This document shows positions 24,471-32,841 of a DNA stretch of 64,000 nt, piece by piece (position 1 is the first letter of the stretch; the number at the start of each line of letters is the position of its first letter). The notes below the pieces were generated by a model. That model saw only the letters and a list, made by a program, of their open reading frames with translations. It was not told the DNA's origin and ran no database searches. Location of the stretch: assembly GCF_043196875.1 (NCBI RefSeq), contig NZ_JBEBMX010000006.1:62001-126000 (forward strand), in the 5' to 3' direction. The DNA is from Saccharospirillum sp043196875. GTDB taxonomy: Bacteria; Pseudomonadota; Gammaproteobacteria; Pseudomonadales; Natronospirillaceae. A program made the position numbers and the translations under genes.

Positions 24471-26248
24471 ATGCTCCGCTGATCATCACCGACCGGCCGC
24501 ATCGCTTTCACGGCGGCGTACATCCGGCTGATAACAAAGCGCAATCGAACAGCACCGCCATCGAAACACTGCCGCTGCCGCCCGTCTTGGTGTTACCGCT
24601 GCGCATGCATCTGGGCGCACCCGCCGAACCGCGCGTCAGCGTCGGCATGACGGTGCGTAAAGGCGATGTTCTGGCCGATGCCGATGGCGCCATCAGCGCC
24701 GCCGTCCACGCCCCGACCTCGGGCCGCATAGTCGCCATCGAAGATCGCATCATTGCGCACGAGTCGGGGCTGAGCGCGCCCTGCATTGTGCTCGAAGCCG
24801 ATGGTGAAGACGCCTGGCGTGAGCGTCAGGGTTATCCGGACTGGCGCCAACGCGACGCCAGCGAACTGATTCAACGCCTGCGCGATTGCGGCCTGGCCGG
24901 TCTGGGCGGCGCTGGCTTCCCAACCGACGTCAAATACCGCAACACCCATCACGCCATCGATACGCTGATCATCAACGCCGCCGAATGCGAACCCTATATC
25001 ACCGCCGACGACCGGCTGATGCGCGAACGCGCCACTGAGATTCTCGAAGGCGCTGCCATTGCCGCCAGCCTGGTCGGCGCCACTACTATTCGTCTGGGCA
25101 TCGAAGACAACAAGCCCGAAGCCCTGGCCGCCATGACCGCAGCAGCTCAACAACTTGAGCTGTCATTAAGAGTCACGGTGGTGCCCACCAAGTACCCCAG
25201 TGGCGGCGAAAAACAACTGATACAGTTGATTACTGGCCAGGAAGTGCCCGCCGGAGGCCTGCCCTCCGACCTCGGCATCATCTGCCAGAACGTCGGTACG
25301 CTGGCCGCCATTCGCGCCGCAGTGATCGACGATGAACCGCTGATCCGGCGTGTTACCACCGTCACCGGTGCCGCCGCCGACCGCCCCGGCAACTACGAAG
25401 TGTTGATCGGCACGCCCATCGAAACCCTGCTCAACCAGGCCGGCGTGCATCTGAAAAAAGCCGACCGCGTCATTATGGGCGGCCCGATGATGGGTTTTGC
25501 CCTGCCCGACATCACCGCGCCGCTGAGCAAAACCACTAACTGCCTGCTGGTGCCCAGCAAAAAAGAACTGCCGCCGAGCCAGATCGACAACCCCTGCATT
25601 CGTTGCGGTCAGTGCGAGCAGGTCTGTCCGGCAGGCCTGTTACCGCAGCAACTGTTCTGGGCCGCTAAGAGCCGCGATCTGGACAGCGCCGAGTTGCATT
25701 CCATCGCCGATTGCATCGAATGCGGCGCCTGCGCCTGGGTGTGCCCTAGCCACATTCCGCTGGTGCACTATTACCGCTACGCCAAGGGCGAAATTCGCCA
25801 GGAGCGCGAAGAACAAATTAAGTCCGAACGCGCCCGGGCACGCTTCGAAGCACGCCAGGCGCGACTGGAAAAAGAACAGCAGGAAAAAGAAGCTCGCCGC
25901 GCCGCCCGAGCCAAAGCCGCCGCTGAAGCCCAGGCACGCAAGCAGACCGAGGCTGGTGAAACCAGCTCGGATCCGGTCCAGGCAGCGCTGGAACGCGCCC
26001 GTGCCAAGCGCGCTGAACGTCAAACCGGAGCGGCTGACAACGGCCAGCCAAGCCTGGCCGATCTGGAAAAAGCACTGGAACTGGCGGCAGCCAAGGTCAA
26101 AAAAGCCAATGAGCGCCTGGTCGCCGCCGAGCAGGAGGCGCCAGATACCGTGCCCGCTTTGCAAAAGGCCATCACCAAGCTGGAAGAGAAACACCGCCAG
26201 GCACAGCAAGCGTTGGAAACGGCGCGAGATCAGGGTAACGCCTTATGA
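24467..26248 (+). CDS. rsxC: Electron transport complex subunit RsxC/RnfC
   Basis: 593 residues. NADH/FMN-binding core with GLGGAGFPTDVKY and the SLBB region; two 4Fe-4S motifs CIRCGQCEQVCPAG and CIECGACAWVCPSH near residues 375-435. The tail from about 445 is a long charged Ala/Lys/Glu/Arg-rich coiled coil (KEQQEKEARRAARAKAAAEA). This tail varies greatly in length among gammaproteobacteria and is shorter here than in E. coli. RnfC is the peripheral NADH-oxidising subunit. Overlaps rsxD by 4 nt. Confidence 0.97.
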   Translation: MNAPLIITDRPHRFHGGVHPADNKAQSNSTAIETLPLPPVLVLPLRMHLGAPAEPRVSVGMTVRKGDVLADADGAISAAVHAPTSGRIVAIEDRIIAHESGLSAPCIVLEADGEDAWRERQGYPDWRQRDASELIQRLRDCGLAGLGGAGFPTDVKYRNTHHAIDTLIINAAECEPYITADDRLMRERATEILEGAAIAASLVGATTIRLGIEDNKPEALAAMTAAAQQLELSLRVTVVPTKYPSGGEKQLIQLITGQEVPAGGLPSDLGIICQNVGTLAAIRAAVIDDEPLIRRVTTVTGAAADRPGNYEVLIGTPIETLLNQAGVHLKKADRVIMGGPMMGFALPDITAPLSKTTNCLLVPSKKELPPSQIDNPCIRCGQCEQVCPAGLLPQQLFWAAKSRDLDSAELHSIADCIECGACAWVCPSHIPLVHYYRYAKGEIRQEREEQIKSERARARFEARQARLEKEQQEKEARRAARAKAAAEAQARKQTEAGETSSDPVQAALERARAKRAERQTGAADNGQPSLADLEKALELAAAKVKKANERLVAAEQEAPDTVPALQKAITKLEEKHRQAQQALETARDQGNAL

Positions 26249-27276
26249 TAAACAGCACGCCGACAGCGCCCCATATTCAAGGCCCGGTCTCCGTCAGCCG
26301 CGTGATGGCCTTAGTGCTCGCTGCGCTGATTCCGGGCTGGGTGGTGTTGATTGCCTCTTTCGGCTGGGGTTATCTGATCAATCCATTACTGGCTGGCGCA
26401 ACTGCCATCATCACCGAAGCCGCTCTGCTAAAAGCCCGCGGCCGACCGGTGCTGTTCTTCCTCAAAGACTTCAGCGCCCTGGTCACCGCTGCTTTGCTGG
26501 CACTGGCGCTGCCACCGCTGTCACCCTGGTGGCTGACGGTGCTGGGCACTGCTCTAGCGCTGATCTTCGCCAAGCATCTGTTCGGCGGGCTGGGCAACAA
26601 TCCGTTTAATCCGGCCATGGTGGCTTACACCTTGCTGCTGGTGTCGCTGCCGCTCTATATGACCACCCGCTGGGCCAACCCGGATCAGTGGTTGTCATTC
26701 GCCGACACGCTGTCGGTGATCTTCGCTGGCGGCGTACCGATCGATGCCGCCACAGCAGCAACGCCTTTGGATGTGTACAAGCTCAATATCGCCAACCTGA
26801 CCGCCAGCGAAGTACTGCGTGAGCCTGTCTTTGGCAGTTTTGTCGCCCAGGGCTGGGACATCGCTAACCTAGCCTTTCTGATCGGTGGCGTTTTGCTGAT
26901 CTGGCAGCGCATCATCAGCTGGCATATTCCGGTCGCGCTGCTCGGTGCGCTGGCAATAATGAGCCTGCTGTTTGGCTCCGACGCCGATCTGCGCGTGCCC
27001 TTGTCGCTGCATCTGCTCGGTGGTGCCACCATGCTCGGCGCTTTCTTTATCGCCACCGATCCGGTCAGCGCGGCAACGTCCAACAAAGGCAAACTGATTT
27101 ATGGCGCCGGTATTGGCGTGTTGATTTACCTGATTCGGACCTGGGGTAATTACCCGGATGCGGTTGCTTTTGCGGTCCTGCTGATGAACTTTGCCGCGCC
27201 CCTAATCGACCACTACAGCCGACCGCGTGTTTACGGCCACCGCAAAGCCATCAAAGGATTCAAGCGCGATGACTGA
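26245..27276 (+). CDS. rsxD: Electron transport complex subunit RsxD/RnfD
   Basis: 343 residues, about ten membrane helices. The covalent-flavin site of RnfD, normally (S/T)GAT, is read here as TAAT in DAATAATPLDVYK, so the Gly is replaced by Ala while the Thr that carries FMN is kept. GNNPFNPAMVAYTLLL and GAFFIATDPVSAATSNKGKL are strongly conserved. It overlaps rsxG by 8 nt. Confidence 0.96.
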   Translation: MINSTPTAPHIQGPVSVSRVMALVLAALIPGWVVLIASFGWGYLINPLLAGATAIITEAALLKARGRPVLFFLKDFSALVTAALLALALPPLSPWWLTVLGTALALIFAKHLFGGLGNNPFNPAMVAYTLLLVSLPLYMTTRWANPDQWLSFADTLSVIFAGGVPIDAATAATPLDVYKLNIANLTASEVLREPVFGSFVAQGWDIANLAFLIGGVLLIWQRIISWHIPVALLGALAIMSLLFGSDADLRVPLSLHLLGGATMLGAFFIATDPVSAATSNKGKLIYGAGIGVLIYLIRTWGNYPDAVAFAVLLMNFAAPLIDHYSRPRVYGHRKAIKGFKRDD

Positions 27277-27946
27277 GCCGACCGACACCATCACCCTGAG
27301 CGGCGCTATTCGCCGTGGCGCCATCGGGCTGGGGCTCTTTGCTGTGTTAACGGCGGGGCTGATCGCGCTGACGCAGCAACTGACCGCCGAGCGCATCGCC
27401 GACAACAAACGCGCTTTCGAAGCTCAGACATTGCTGGCGCTGGTCCCGGCCGATCAGCACGATAATGAACTGCTGGATACCGCCTACCCCACGGACTTAG
27501 CCGGCTTAACCCAAACCGAATTGCTGCGCTTGCCCGAGCCAGCGCTCTGGTATCAGGCTCAGCAGAACGACGAAGTGGTAGCGGTGATTTTGCCGTTAGT
27601 GGCGCCGGAAGGTTATACCGAAGCCATCCGCTTAATCATGGCCGTCGATCACGATGGCACCCTGATGGGCGTGCGCGTAGTGCAACATCGCGAAACACCC
27701 GGCTTGGGCGATCAGGTTGAGGTTACTAAATCCGACTGGATTCACGGCTTTGATGGTCAATCTCTGGGGCAGCCACCGCTGGAAGACTGGCAAGTGAAAA
27801 AGGACGGCGGCGCTTTCGATCAGCTTACCGGCGCCACCATCACCCCAAGAGCCGTGGTACGCGCCGTCGCCCGGGGTTTGCAGTTCTTTGAACTCAACCG
27901 CTCAGTGTTACTGACCATCAACCCAACGCAGGAGCCCAGCGAATGA
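27269..27946 (+). CDS. rsxG: Electron transport complex subunit RsxG/RnfG
   Basis: 225 residues from the ATG at 27269, inside the rsxD end. One N-terminal membrane helix (IGLGLFAVLTAGLIALT), then a periplasmic FMN_bind domain with the covalent FMN motif TGAT in FDQLTGATITPRAVV. Shuttles electrons through the periplasmic side of the complex. Overlaps rsxE by 4 nt. Confidence 0.96.
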   Translation: MTEPTDTITLSGAIRRGAIGLGLFAVLTAGLIALTQQLTAERIADNKRAFEAQTLLALVPADQHDNELLDTAYPTDLAGLTQTELLRLPEPALWYQAQQNDEVVAVILPLVAPEGYTEAIRLIMAVDHDGTLMGVRVVQHRETPGLGDQVEVTKSDWIHGFDGQSLGQPPLEDWQVKKDGGAFDQLTGATITPRAVVRAVARGLQFFELNRSVLLTINPTQEPSE

Positions 27947-28650
27947 GCGATGCCCGCGAACTGACCCGCAATGGTCTGTGGAGCAACAACCCGGCATTGG
28001 TACAGCTACTCGGCCTGTGCCCGCTGTTGGCCGTCACCGGCACGGTGGTCAATGCGCTGGGCCTGGGGCTGGCAACGCTGGTGGTTTTGGTGGGTTCCAA
28101 TACGGCGGTGTCGCTGATTCGCAATTACGTGCCCGATACCGTTCGATTGCCCGCCTTCGTGATGATCATCGCGTCCTTCGTGACCTGCGCTGAATTGCTG
28201 ATGCAAGCATTCACCTACGAGCTCTATCAGGTGCTGGGCATCTTTATTCCGCTGATCGTCACCAACTGCGCCATTCTCGGTCGCGCCGATGCCTTTGCGC
28301 GTAAGAACCCGGTGCTGCCGTCGATGCTCGACGGCTTGATGATGGGCCTCGGTTTCCTGGCGGTGTTGCTGGTGCTCGGCGCGCTGCGCGAGATCATCGG
28401 TCAGGGCACGCTGCTGACCAATATGGAACTGATCTTCGGGCCTGCTGCGGCCAGCTGGGAACTGACCCTCTTTCCCGACTATCCGGACTTTCTGTTTGCC
28501 GTTCTGCCGCCCGGCGCCTTTGTCGGTTTAGGCTTGTTGATTGCACTGAAAAACCGCATCGACACGGGCATTGAAGCCCGTCGCGCGGCCAAGGCTGATC
28601 GGGTTGTGGCCGGTTCCAAAAGAGTTCGGGTCACCGGCCATATCAGTTAA
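27943..28650 (+). CDS. rsxE: Electron transport complex subunit RsxE/RnfE
   Basis: 235 residues, homologous to RsxA, with six helices; ALVQLLGLCPLLAVT and IVTNCAILGRADAFA hold the membrane Fe-S cysteines. C-terminal positively charged tail (EARRAAKADRVVAGSKR). Last gene of the complex, followed 55 nt later by nth, as in E. coli. Confidence 0.97.
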   Translation: MSDARELTRNGLWSNNPALVQLLGLCPLLAVTGTVVNALGLGLATLVVLVGSNTAVSLIRNYVPDTVRLPAFVMIIASFVTCAELLMQAFTYELYQVLGIFIPLIVTNCAILGRADAFARKNPVLPSMLDGLMMGLGFLAVLLVLGALREIIGQGTLLTNMELIFGPAAASWELTLFPDYPDFLFAVLPPGAFVGLGLLIALKNRIDTGIEARRAAKADRVVAGSKRVRVTGHIS

Positions 28651-28705
28651 CACAACCCGACTCTTCGAGTAGCCTTGCTGATCGACCACCGTTGGAGACG
28701 ACCGC

Positions 28706-29338
28706 TTGAACAAAGCCAAACGCATCGAGATTTTCACCCGCCTGCGTGAGGCCAACCCCTCGCCTAAAACCGAGCTCGAATACAGCAGCCCCTTTGAGCT
28801 GTTGGTCGCCGTCGTGCTGTCGGCCCAGGCGACCGACAAGGGCGTCAATAAAGCCACCGCCAAACTCTTTCCGGTCGCCAATACGCCTCAGGCGATTTAC
28901 GACCTAGGCGTCGATGGCCTGAAGGACTACATCAAAACCATCGGTCTGTTTAATTCCAAAGCCGAAAACGTCCATAAGCTGTGCCGGCAACTGCTCGATC
29001 TGCACGCTGGCGAAGTACCACAGACCCGCGAAGCGCTGGAAGCACTGCCCGGCGTCGGTCGTAAAACCGCCAATGTGGTGCTGAACACCGCCTTCGGCCA
29101 ACCCACCATGGCCGTCGATACGCACATTTTTCGGGTGGCCAATCGCACCCGCATTGCACCCGGTAAAAACGTGGTGGAAGTCGAACAACGGCTAGTCCGG
29201 CTAATTCCCGCCGAGTTTATGATGGATGCCCATCACTGGCTGATCCTCCACGGTCGCTATACCTGCACCGCCCGCAAACCACGTTGTGGCGCCTGCCTGA
29301 TCGAAGATTTATGCGAGTACCGCGACAAAACAGAATGA
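28706..29338 (+). CDS. nth: Endonuclease III (DNA glycosylase/AP lyase)
   Basis: 210 residues, starting at a TTG (28706) with GGAG 8 nt upstream. Helix-hairpin-helix LPGVGRKTANVV with catalytic Lys120, catalytic Asp138 in AVDTHIFRV, and the 4Fe-4S motif C-x6-C-x2-C-x5-C at the C-terminus (CTARKPRCGACLIEDLC). Removes oxidised pyrimidines. The rsx-nth linkage is conserved among gammaproteobacteria. Confidence 0.97.
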   Translation: MNKAKRIEIFTRLREANPSPKTELEYSSPFELLVAVVLSAQATDKGVNKATAKLFPVANTPQAIYDLGVDGLKDYIKTIGLFNSKAENVHKLCRQLLDLHAGEVPQTREALEALPGVGRKTANVVLNTAFGQPTMAVDTHIFRVANRTRIAPGKNVVEVEQRLVRLIPAEFMMDAHHWLILHGRYTCTARKPRCGACLIEDLCEYRDKTE

Positions 29339-29348
29339 GTGGATAGCC

Positions 29349-30122
29349 GTGCATGGATTGCTGATTACCGACACCAACTGCCATCTGCCCAAGGGCGTAC
29401 TGAATCGATTTCCGATCGACCGCCTGACGGGTACTAACGGCTTTGCCGATCGTCTGATCAATAATTGGCTCTATCAGTGTGACGCCTTGCTGGCGGTGGG
29501 TTCGAAGCGACCGGTAGAGCGCTGGCAAAGGCTGGTTGCACAGCACCAGACCGAGTTTGCAGACCGGCGTCTCAGTGCCCAGCTAAAACACCCTTTTTAT
29601 CTGCGGTTGTTTGGCAGTCGGCATGGCTACGCGGCCTTGGGCATTATGGTCAGCACGGCGGCCGACTTGCTTGAACGGCAATGGCATCCCGATGCGATAA
29701 GAGCGCAGCTGGCGCGGACGGAGACGCTGGTTCAGCACTACCTGGCTTTGCCTGCTGGCTCAGCTCAGTGGCATGAAAACAGACCCTCTTGGATGCGGCG
29801 CTGGCGTCGCACCACCGCTGGCGTGATGCAATGCCAGCCTGGCCGGGAACAACGCCTCTTATCCAGTAACAACCCGGTTCAGGCCTTGCTGCAACTCAGC
29901 AGCGACCTGGCACCGTCTAAGGTTTCATTCAACCTGAGTTACGCCGGGGATCCGACCTCACTGCAAGCACTGACCGCTTTCCGGGACTGGCATCAGGGAG
30001 TTCATGAGCGTGGTGGTCGCTGCTGGCTGAGCGCTATGGATGACGCCAGCGCCCGGCAGTGTGGGGCCGGCGCTCTGAGTCTGGCCTGGATCAGCGCACC
30101 CGCTCGTCGCGAAACGCCTTGA
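29349..30122 (+). CDS. Divergent DegV-like protein
   Basis: 257 residues from a GTG 10 nt after nth. The N-terminus LLITDTNCHLPKGVL resembles the DegV opening (iiTDSt.DLP); GYAALGIMVSTAADLLERQW and KVSFNLSYAGDPTSLQALTAF match later DegV-like blocks. The usual Leu-Lys-x-Gly-Arg segment is not present, and the protein is about 25 residues short. DegV proteins bind fatty acids (FakB in Firmicutes); whether this one does is uncertain. Its 3' end overlaps the convergent regulator gene by 32 nt. Confidence 0.55.
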   Translation: MHGLLITDTNCHLPKGVLNRFPIDRLTGTNGFADRLINNWLYQCDALLAVGSKRPVERWQRLVAQHQTEFADRRLSAQLKHPFYLRLFGSRHGYAALGIMVSTAADLLERQWHPDAIRAQLARTETLVQHYLALPAGSAQWHENRPSWMRRWRRTTAGVMQCQPGREQRLLSSNNPVQALLQLSSDLAPSKVSFNLSYAGDPTSLQALTAFRDWHQGVHERGGRCWLSAMDDASARQCGAGALSLAWISAPARRETP

Positions 30123-30537
30123 GGTTTTCTTCGTTACGCAAGAAGCGCGCAAAGGCACGACCCAGTTGGATGTCCGGTTCGCCATTACGCTGGCGGTTAA
30201 CGCGCAAGTATTGATAGACCGCGACGGTGCGTATCAGGCCGTCATCTTCTGGCGCTTCCTCTGCTTCCAGACCCGCTTCCTGACGCATGATCGAAATGGC
30301 CGCTTTCATCGCCACCAGATCGACAGCATCGACCGGATAATCCGGCGTGCCACGGCCAGTCGCCAGCCATTCCAGCGAGCAGCCGGTGATGTCAGCAATC
30401 TGGTTAGCCCGCGATAAGGTCGGCTCTGAGCCTTTGAGGTATTTGCGAATCAGACTTTCACCCAGATCAACGCGGCGGGCAAAGGCGCTGACAGAGCTGG
30501 TGCCAATCAGTTCGCGCAAGCGATCAGCAAAGCTCAT
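30091..30537 (-). CDS. XRE-family helix-turn-helix regulator
   Basis: 148 residues. The N-terminal Cro/CI-type HTH (SAFARRVDLGESLIRKYLKG, then PTLSRANQIADITGCSLEWL) is followed by an acidic middle and a basic C-terminus, without a LexA-like protease domain. It resembles the small XRE regulators often found in gammaproteobacterial chromosomes. The ATG overlaps the end of the Nudix gene by 4 nt, so they form an operon. Operator unknown. Confidence 0.85.
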   Translation of the reverse strand: MSFADRLRELIGTSSVSAFARRVDLGESLIRKYLKGSEPTLSRANQIADITGCSLEWLATGRGTPDYPVDAVDLVAMKAAISIMRQEAGLEAEEAPEDDGLIRTVAVYQYLRVNRQRNGEPDIQLGRAFARFLRNEENLKAFRDERVR

Positions 30538-31148
30538 AGCGGGAAATCGTCATCGCTCGGTGCAAAGGCTGGCAGCGGCCAGTCGGTGCCTTCGACCAGG
30601 TTAATCAGTTCCAACAGAATCATAGCGGTCAGCCCCCAGATATGGCGTCCCTGGTAATGATAATGCGGAATCTGGAAATCGACGCCATGACGATGCACCG
30701 GCATTAGTTCCGGCGCGGTATCGGCAAAGTAGGCCCAGGGGACAATAAACCAGTCAGCAATTTCATCCGGGCTCGGCCGGCAATCATCCAGATGCTCAAC
30801 CCAGCCAACGTAGGGAAACACCTGCACTCCCGACTTGGACAAACCGGTCGACAGCGAGCCCAGCAGTTCGATGCGCGACGGCGGTAAGTTGAGTTCTTCG
30901 TGGGTTTCACGCAAGGCGGTCTCGGCGAGATCGCTGTCTTCGACCTCCCACATACCACCGGGAAAGGCCACCTCGCCAGGATGACTATTAAGATGCGCCG
31001 CGCGCACCGTCAGCAATACGCCCACCTCATCGGTTTCAACCAAAGGTACCAGCACACCGGCTTTGGGTGTGGTGAGTGTCAACTGACGTGGGCGATGTGA
31101 GCGCAGCGGCTCAATAAAACGGTTTTGATGGGGACTGACAGGCTTCAT
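30534..31148 (-). CDS. CoA pyrophosphatase, Nudix family (NudL-like)
   Basis: 204 residues. VLLTVRAAHLNSHPGEVAFPGG is the CoA-Nudix (UPF0035) signature, followed by the Nudix box ending in LRETHEELNL. It hydrolyses CoA and CoA esters to 3'-phospho-ADP and phosphopantetheine. Located upstream of and overlapping the XRE regulator. Confidence 0.88.
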   Translation of the reverse strand: MKPVSPHQNRFIEPLRSHRPRQLTLTTPKAGVLVPLVETDEVGVLLTVRAAHLNSHPGEVAFPGGMWEVEDSDLAETALRETHEELNLPPSRIELLGSLSTGLSKSGVQVFPYVGWVEHLDDCRPSPDEIADWFIVPWAYFADTAPELMPVHRHGVDFQIPHYHYQGRHIWGLTAMILLELINLVEGTDWPLPAFAPSDDDFPL

Positions 31149-31448
31149 GGGTACAGCATCTCATATTTCGACAGCCGTGGCTTGACCTCGCCGCCGGGCT
31201 TAACCTTGTTGTATCGGCAGCAGACCAGCGTTCTGAATCACAATTTGGCCGTTTAACGTTGATAGAGATTGCCATACGGGTACCCAAATCGGTTTTTCGA
31301 TGCTAGCTTTATCAGCGGCTGGGAAAGGGAGCACAAGGATTCCAGCCGAAGTAAAGAGCCTCTGAATAACTCGCGCAAGGCTCCTAAATGATCGCGGCGC
31401 TGCGGTGTCGCCCGAACAACCCCAAGGAAGTGGGTGAGGAAGTCGCTC
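31149..31448. other. Intergenic region between divergent genes
   Basis: 300 bp between the NudL-like gene and the DUF3135 gene. Short reading frames here lack ribosome sites and recognisable content. It presumably holds two divergent promoters; I see no clear boxes. Confidence 0.4.
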
Positions 31449-31817
31449 ATGGCGGAACTCCAAAAAGAACTACCCAACTTTGATACCTTGATGGACTTGG
31501 CCAATCGCGATCCAGACGGCCTGGAACACCTTCGTACTTCGTTGATTCGCGATTTCATTGATCGCGCTCCGGATAATCAACGCCAACGTCTGCAAGGCTT
31601 GCAGTTCACCATCGATATGGAACGCCGCAAAGCCAAAAACCCGGTCCAAAGCTGCATGCGGATGTCGCAGATGATGCACGAACGCGTCACCGACCTGTGC
31701 GACAGCCTGAACGACTTCTCCACTCTGACGGTCGTTTCCGAGCCGGTTGCATCGCGACCCACCAATGTTATCCCACTGCGCCCGCGTTCTTGGGAAGACG
31801 AAGCCGACGAGTCCTGA
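31449..31817 (+). CDS. DUF3135 family protein
   Basis: 122 residues from the ATG at 31449 with AGGA 8 nt upstream. LPNFDTLMDLANRDPDGLE, LRTSLIRDFIDRAP and RLQGLQFTIDMERRKAKNPVQ are the DUF3135 hallmarks. Short helical cytoplasmic protein common in marine gammaproteobacteria; function unknown. Followed by a Nudix hydrolase 36 nt later. Confidence 0.82.
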   Translation: MAELQKELPNFDTLMDLANRDPDGLEHLRTSLIRDFIDRAPDNQRQRLQGLQFTIDMERRKAKNPVQSCMRMSQMMHERVTDLCDSLNDFSTLTVVSEPVASRPTNVIPLRPRSWEDEADES

Positions 31818-31853
31818 TAGGCTGGTCGTTCCAGCCACCACCGCTTCAATTCA

Positions 31854-32390
31854 ATGAATTTTTGCAGTCATTGCGGCCAACCTCTGCGGTTCGCCATTCC
31901 CGATATGGACAACCGCCCGCGCTATCTGTGCGACCACTGCGGCAGCATCCATTACCAGAATCCACGCCTGATCACCGGCACCCTGCCGGTTGCCCCCGAT
32001 GGTCGTATTCTGTTGTGTCGGCGCGCCATTGAACCGCGTCTGGGCTACTGGACACTGCCCGCCGGCTTTATGGAAAACGGCGAAACCGTAGTCGAAGGCG
32101 CACTGCGTGAGACGTTGGAAGAGTCGATGGTTAAGGCGCACAACCCGGTGCTGTTATCGATGATCAGCCTGCCCGAGTTCGATCAGGTGCACGTCTTTTA
32201 CCGTGTCGATATGCCGGATTTTGAATTTTCCATTACCCAGGAAAGCAGCGAGGTCGCTCTGTTTGAGCTGAACGACCTGCCCTGGCAGGAAATTGCTTTC
32301 CGCACCATCACCGCGACTTTAGAGCACTACCTGAAGGTTCGTGACCAGGAAGTACCAGCCGTGCTGACCGGCGCCATTGAGCCGCGCTGA
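31854..32390 (+). CDS. Nudix hydrolase with N-terminal zinc ribbon
   Basis: 178 residues. A Cys4 zinc ribbon (CSHCGQPL and CDHCGSIHY) precedes the Nudix domain with box GFMENGETVVEGALRETLEES. This domain pair is typical of small nucleotide-sugar or NADH/ADP-ribose type Nudix enzymes; the substrate cannot be read from sequence. Probably in one transcript with the DUF3135 gene. Confidence 0.88.
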   Translation: MNFCSHCGQPLRFAIPDMDNRPRYLCDHCGSIHYQNPRLITGTLPVAPDGRILLCRRAIEPRLGYWTLPAGFMENGETVVEGALRETLEESMVKAHNPVLLSMISLPEFDQVHVFYRVDMPDFEFSITQESSEVALFELNDLPWQEIAFRTITATLEHYLKVRDQEVPAVLTGAIEPR

Positions 32391-32416
32391 ACCGGGTCCT
32401 AGAAAAACCGGGCCAT

Positions 32417-32446
32417 AAAAAAACCGGGCAAGAACCCTTACCCGGT
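32417..32446 (-). terminator. Rho-independent terminator for the 70-residue protein gene
   Basis: On the minus strand a 10-bp stem (ACCGGGTAAG with CTTGCCCGGT, one G-U pair) closes a GGTT tetraloop and is followed by seven Ts. It lies 80 nt after the small gene's stop. It has no T-run on the plus strand. Confidence 0.85.
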
Positions 32447-32525
32447 CAAAGTTCGCTCCCTAGCGGAGCACTGACTGTACTCAAGCTTGCTCGCACAGAC
32501 CGGGGAAAAAACCCGGCCCAGACTG

Positions 32526-32738
32526 TTAAACGTTACGCGTCACCGGCGCACTGAAGACGGCGCGGATGGCGTGAGCGGCGCTGCTGCGCCAGGACGCAAA
32601 CATCTGCGTCAGATATTCGCTGCGCATTTCCACAGCCTTGGCTTCGTAGTGAGCAACGTCGATATTGCCCCAGTCATCCAATACCACTCCGGCTTCTTGC
32701 AGAGCGAGCGTGGTGCTATCGGTCATCTTGCTATCCAT
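32526..32738 (-). CDS. Small conserved-looking protein of unknown function
   Basis: 70 residues (MDSKMTDSTTLALQEAGVVL...), no signal peptide or membrane segment. The pattern NIDVAHYEAKAVEMRSEYL recalls the RSP_7527-type small proteins, but I am not sure of this. Reality is supported by a strong AGGGGG Shine-Dalgarno 8 nt before the ATG and a well-formed terminator downstream, making it a monocistronic unit. It lies between a Nudix gene and an aldehyde dehydrogenase and shows no functional link to either. Confidence 0.7.
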   Translation of the reverse strand: MDSKMTDSTTLALQEAGVVLDDWGNIDVAHYEAKAVEMRSEYLTQMFASWRSSAAHAIRAVFSAPVTRNV

Positions 32739-32841
32739 AATATTGACCCCCTTTGGGTTTGGTCATTCGGACAGCACACAGAGTAAGCAGCTGACTGCCG
32801 CCTCACAAACGATGCTTTTTCACGCTATGAGTGAATATTTT

